Shown here one piece after another: positions 41,185 to 41,234 of a DNA stretch of 41,234 nt (its first letter is position 1; each line of letters begins with the position of its first letter). The position numbers and the translations under genes were made by a program. A model generated the notes under the pieces. The model was given only the letters and a program-made list of their open reading frames with translations. It was not told the DNA's origin and did no database searches. Location: positions 1 through 41,234 of the forward strand of contig WTGU01000111.1 of NCBI GenBank assembly GCA_011523425.1, written 5' to 3'. Source of the DNA: Alphaproteobacteria bacterium (GTDB taxonomy: Bacteria > Pseudomonadota > Alphaproteobacteria > UBA828).

Positions 41185-41234
41185 TTACGACTTCTCGCGC
41201 CGCGCCGCCGTGTAGATGTCGTAGAGCCGGTTGT
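41185..41234 (-). CDS. C-terminus of a probable periplasmic binding protein (PotD-like), cut by window edge
   Basis: Only 16 codons and a TAA are visible: NRLYDIYTAARREKS at the end. The place directly upstream of PotA/B/C-type genes on the same strand, and the basic helical ending, fit the substrate-binding protein of the same transporter. The sequence itself is too short to prove this. Confidence 0.55.
   Translation of the reverse strand, partial: NRLYDIYTAARREKS

Overview
The window is high-GC DNA with the gene content of an alphaproteobacterium, probably Rhodospirillales-like or a related soil or marine group. The main evidence is an ATP12-type F1 assembly chaperone, CrcB, RluA-type and RarA genes packed in one overlapping run, propionyl-CoA carboxylase genes, and many periplasmic-binding-protein transporters (TRAP, BMP/nucleoside type, PotABCD type). 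Genus cannot be read from the sequence alone.

Left part (1-20.9 kb) looks accessory. It starts with a minus-strand run of acyl-CoA ligase, alpha/beta hydrolase and a partial LLM flavin monooxygenase, transcribed away from a TetR gene across a shared promoter region with a perfect palindrome. A gene-poor kilobase and an orphan amino-acid-type binding protein follow. Next is a regulon that appears to be run by a RutR-like TetR protein. On one side lie a uracil-DNA-glycosylase-fold gene, a GMC oxidoreductase and a NIPSNAP protein. On the other lies a complete BMP-family (nucleoside-type) ABC transporter. The two arms carry near-identical control regions, and a 28-codon copy of the start of the glycosylase gene sits in front of the transporter. 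Then comes a minus-strand TRAP transporter (DctP-DctQ-DctM), an NCS2 purine/pyrimidine-type permease with an extra C-terminal HATPase-like domain, and a YciI-like protein. A decayed tyrosine integrase lies beside tRNA-Ala(CGC), which fits this whole left part being, or containing, an old island inserted at the tRNA 3' end.

Middle part (21-31 kb) looks like core chromosome: pccB-pccA, and a translationally overlapping chain cobS-cobC-rarA-crcB-rluA-type-atp12, with cobT divergent from cobS. Propionyl-CoA carboxylase feeds methylmalonyl-CoA mutase, a B12 enzyme, so the neighbouring cobalamin nucleotide-loop genes make metabolic sense.

Right part (31-41.2 kb) is a single minus-strand series: the C-terminus of a PotD-like binding protein, PotA, PotB and PotC-like transporter genes, an adenine-deaminase-type enzyme, both subunits of an N,N-dimethylformamidase-like amidase, an ABC-2 ATPase, a two-domain rhodanese, a CMP/dCMP-deaminase-fold enzyme and an ABC-2 permease. 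It reads as an uptake and degradation cluster for an amide- or purine-like nitrogen compound. Nucleobase and purine themes recur across the window (RutR-like regulator, BMP transporter, NCS2 permease, adenine deaminase, second deaminase), but the actual substrates are not shown by the sequence.
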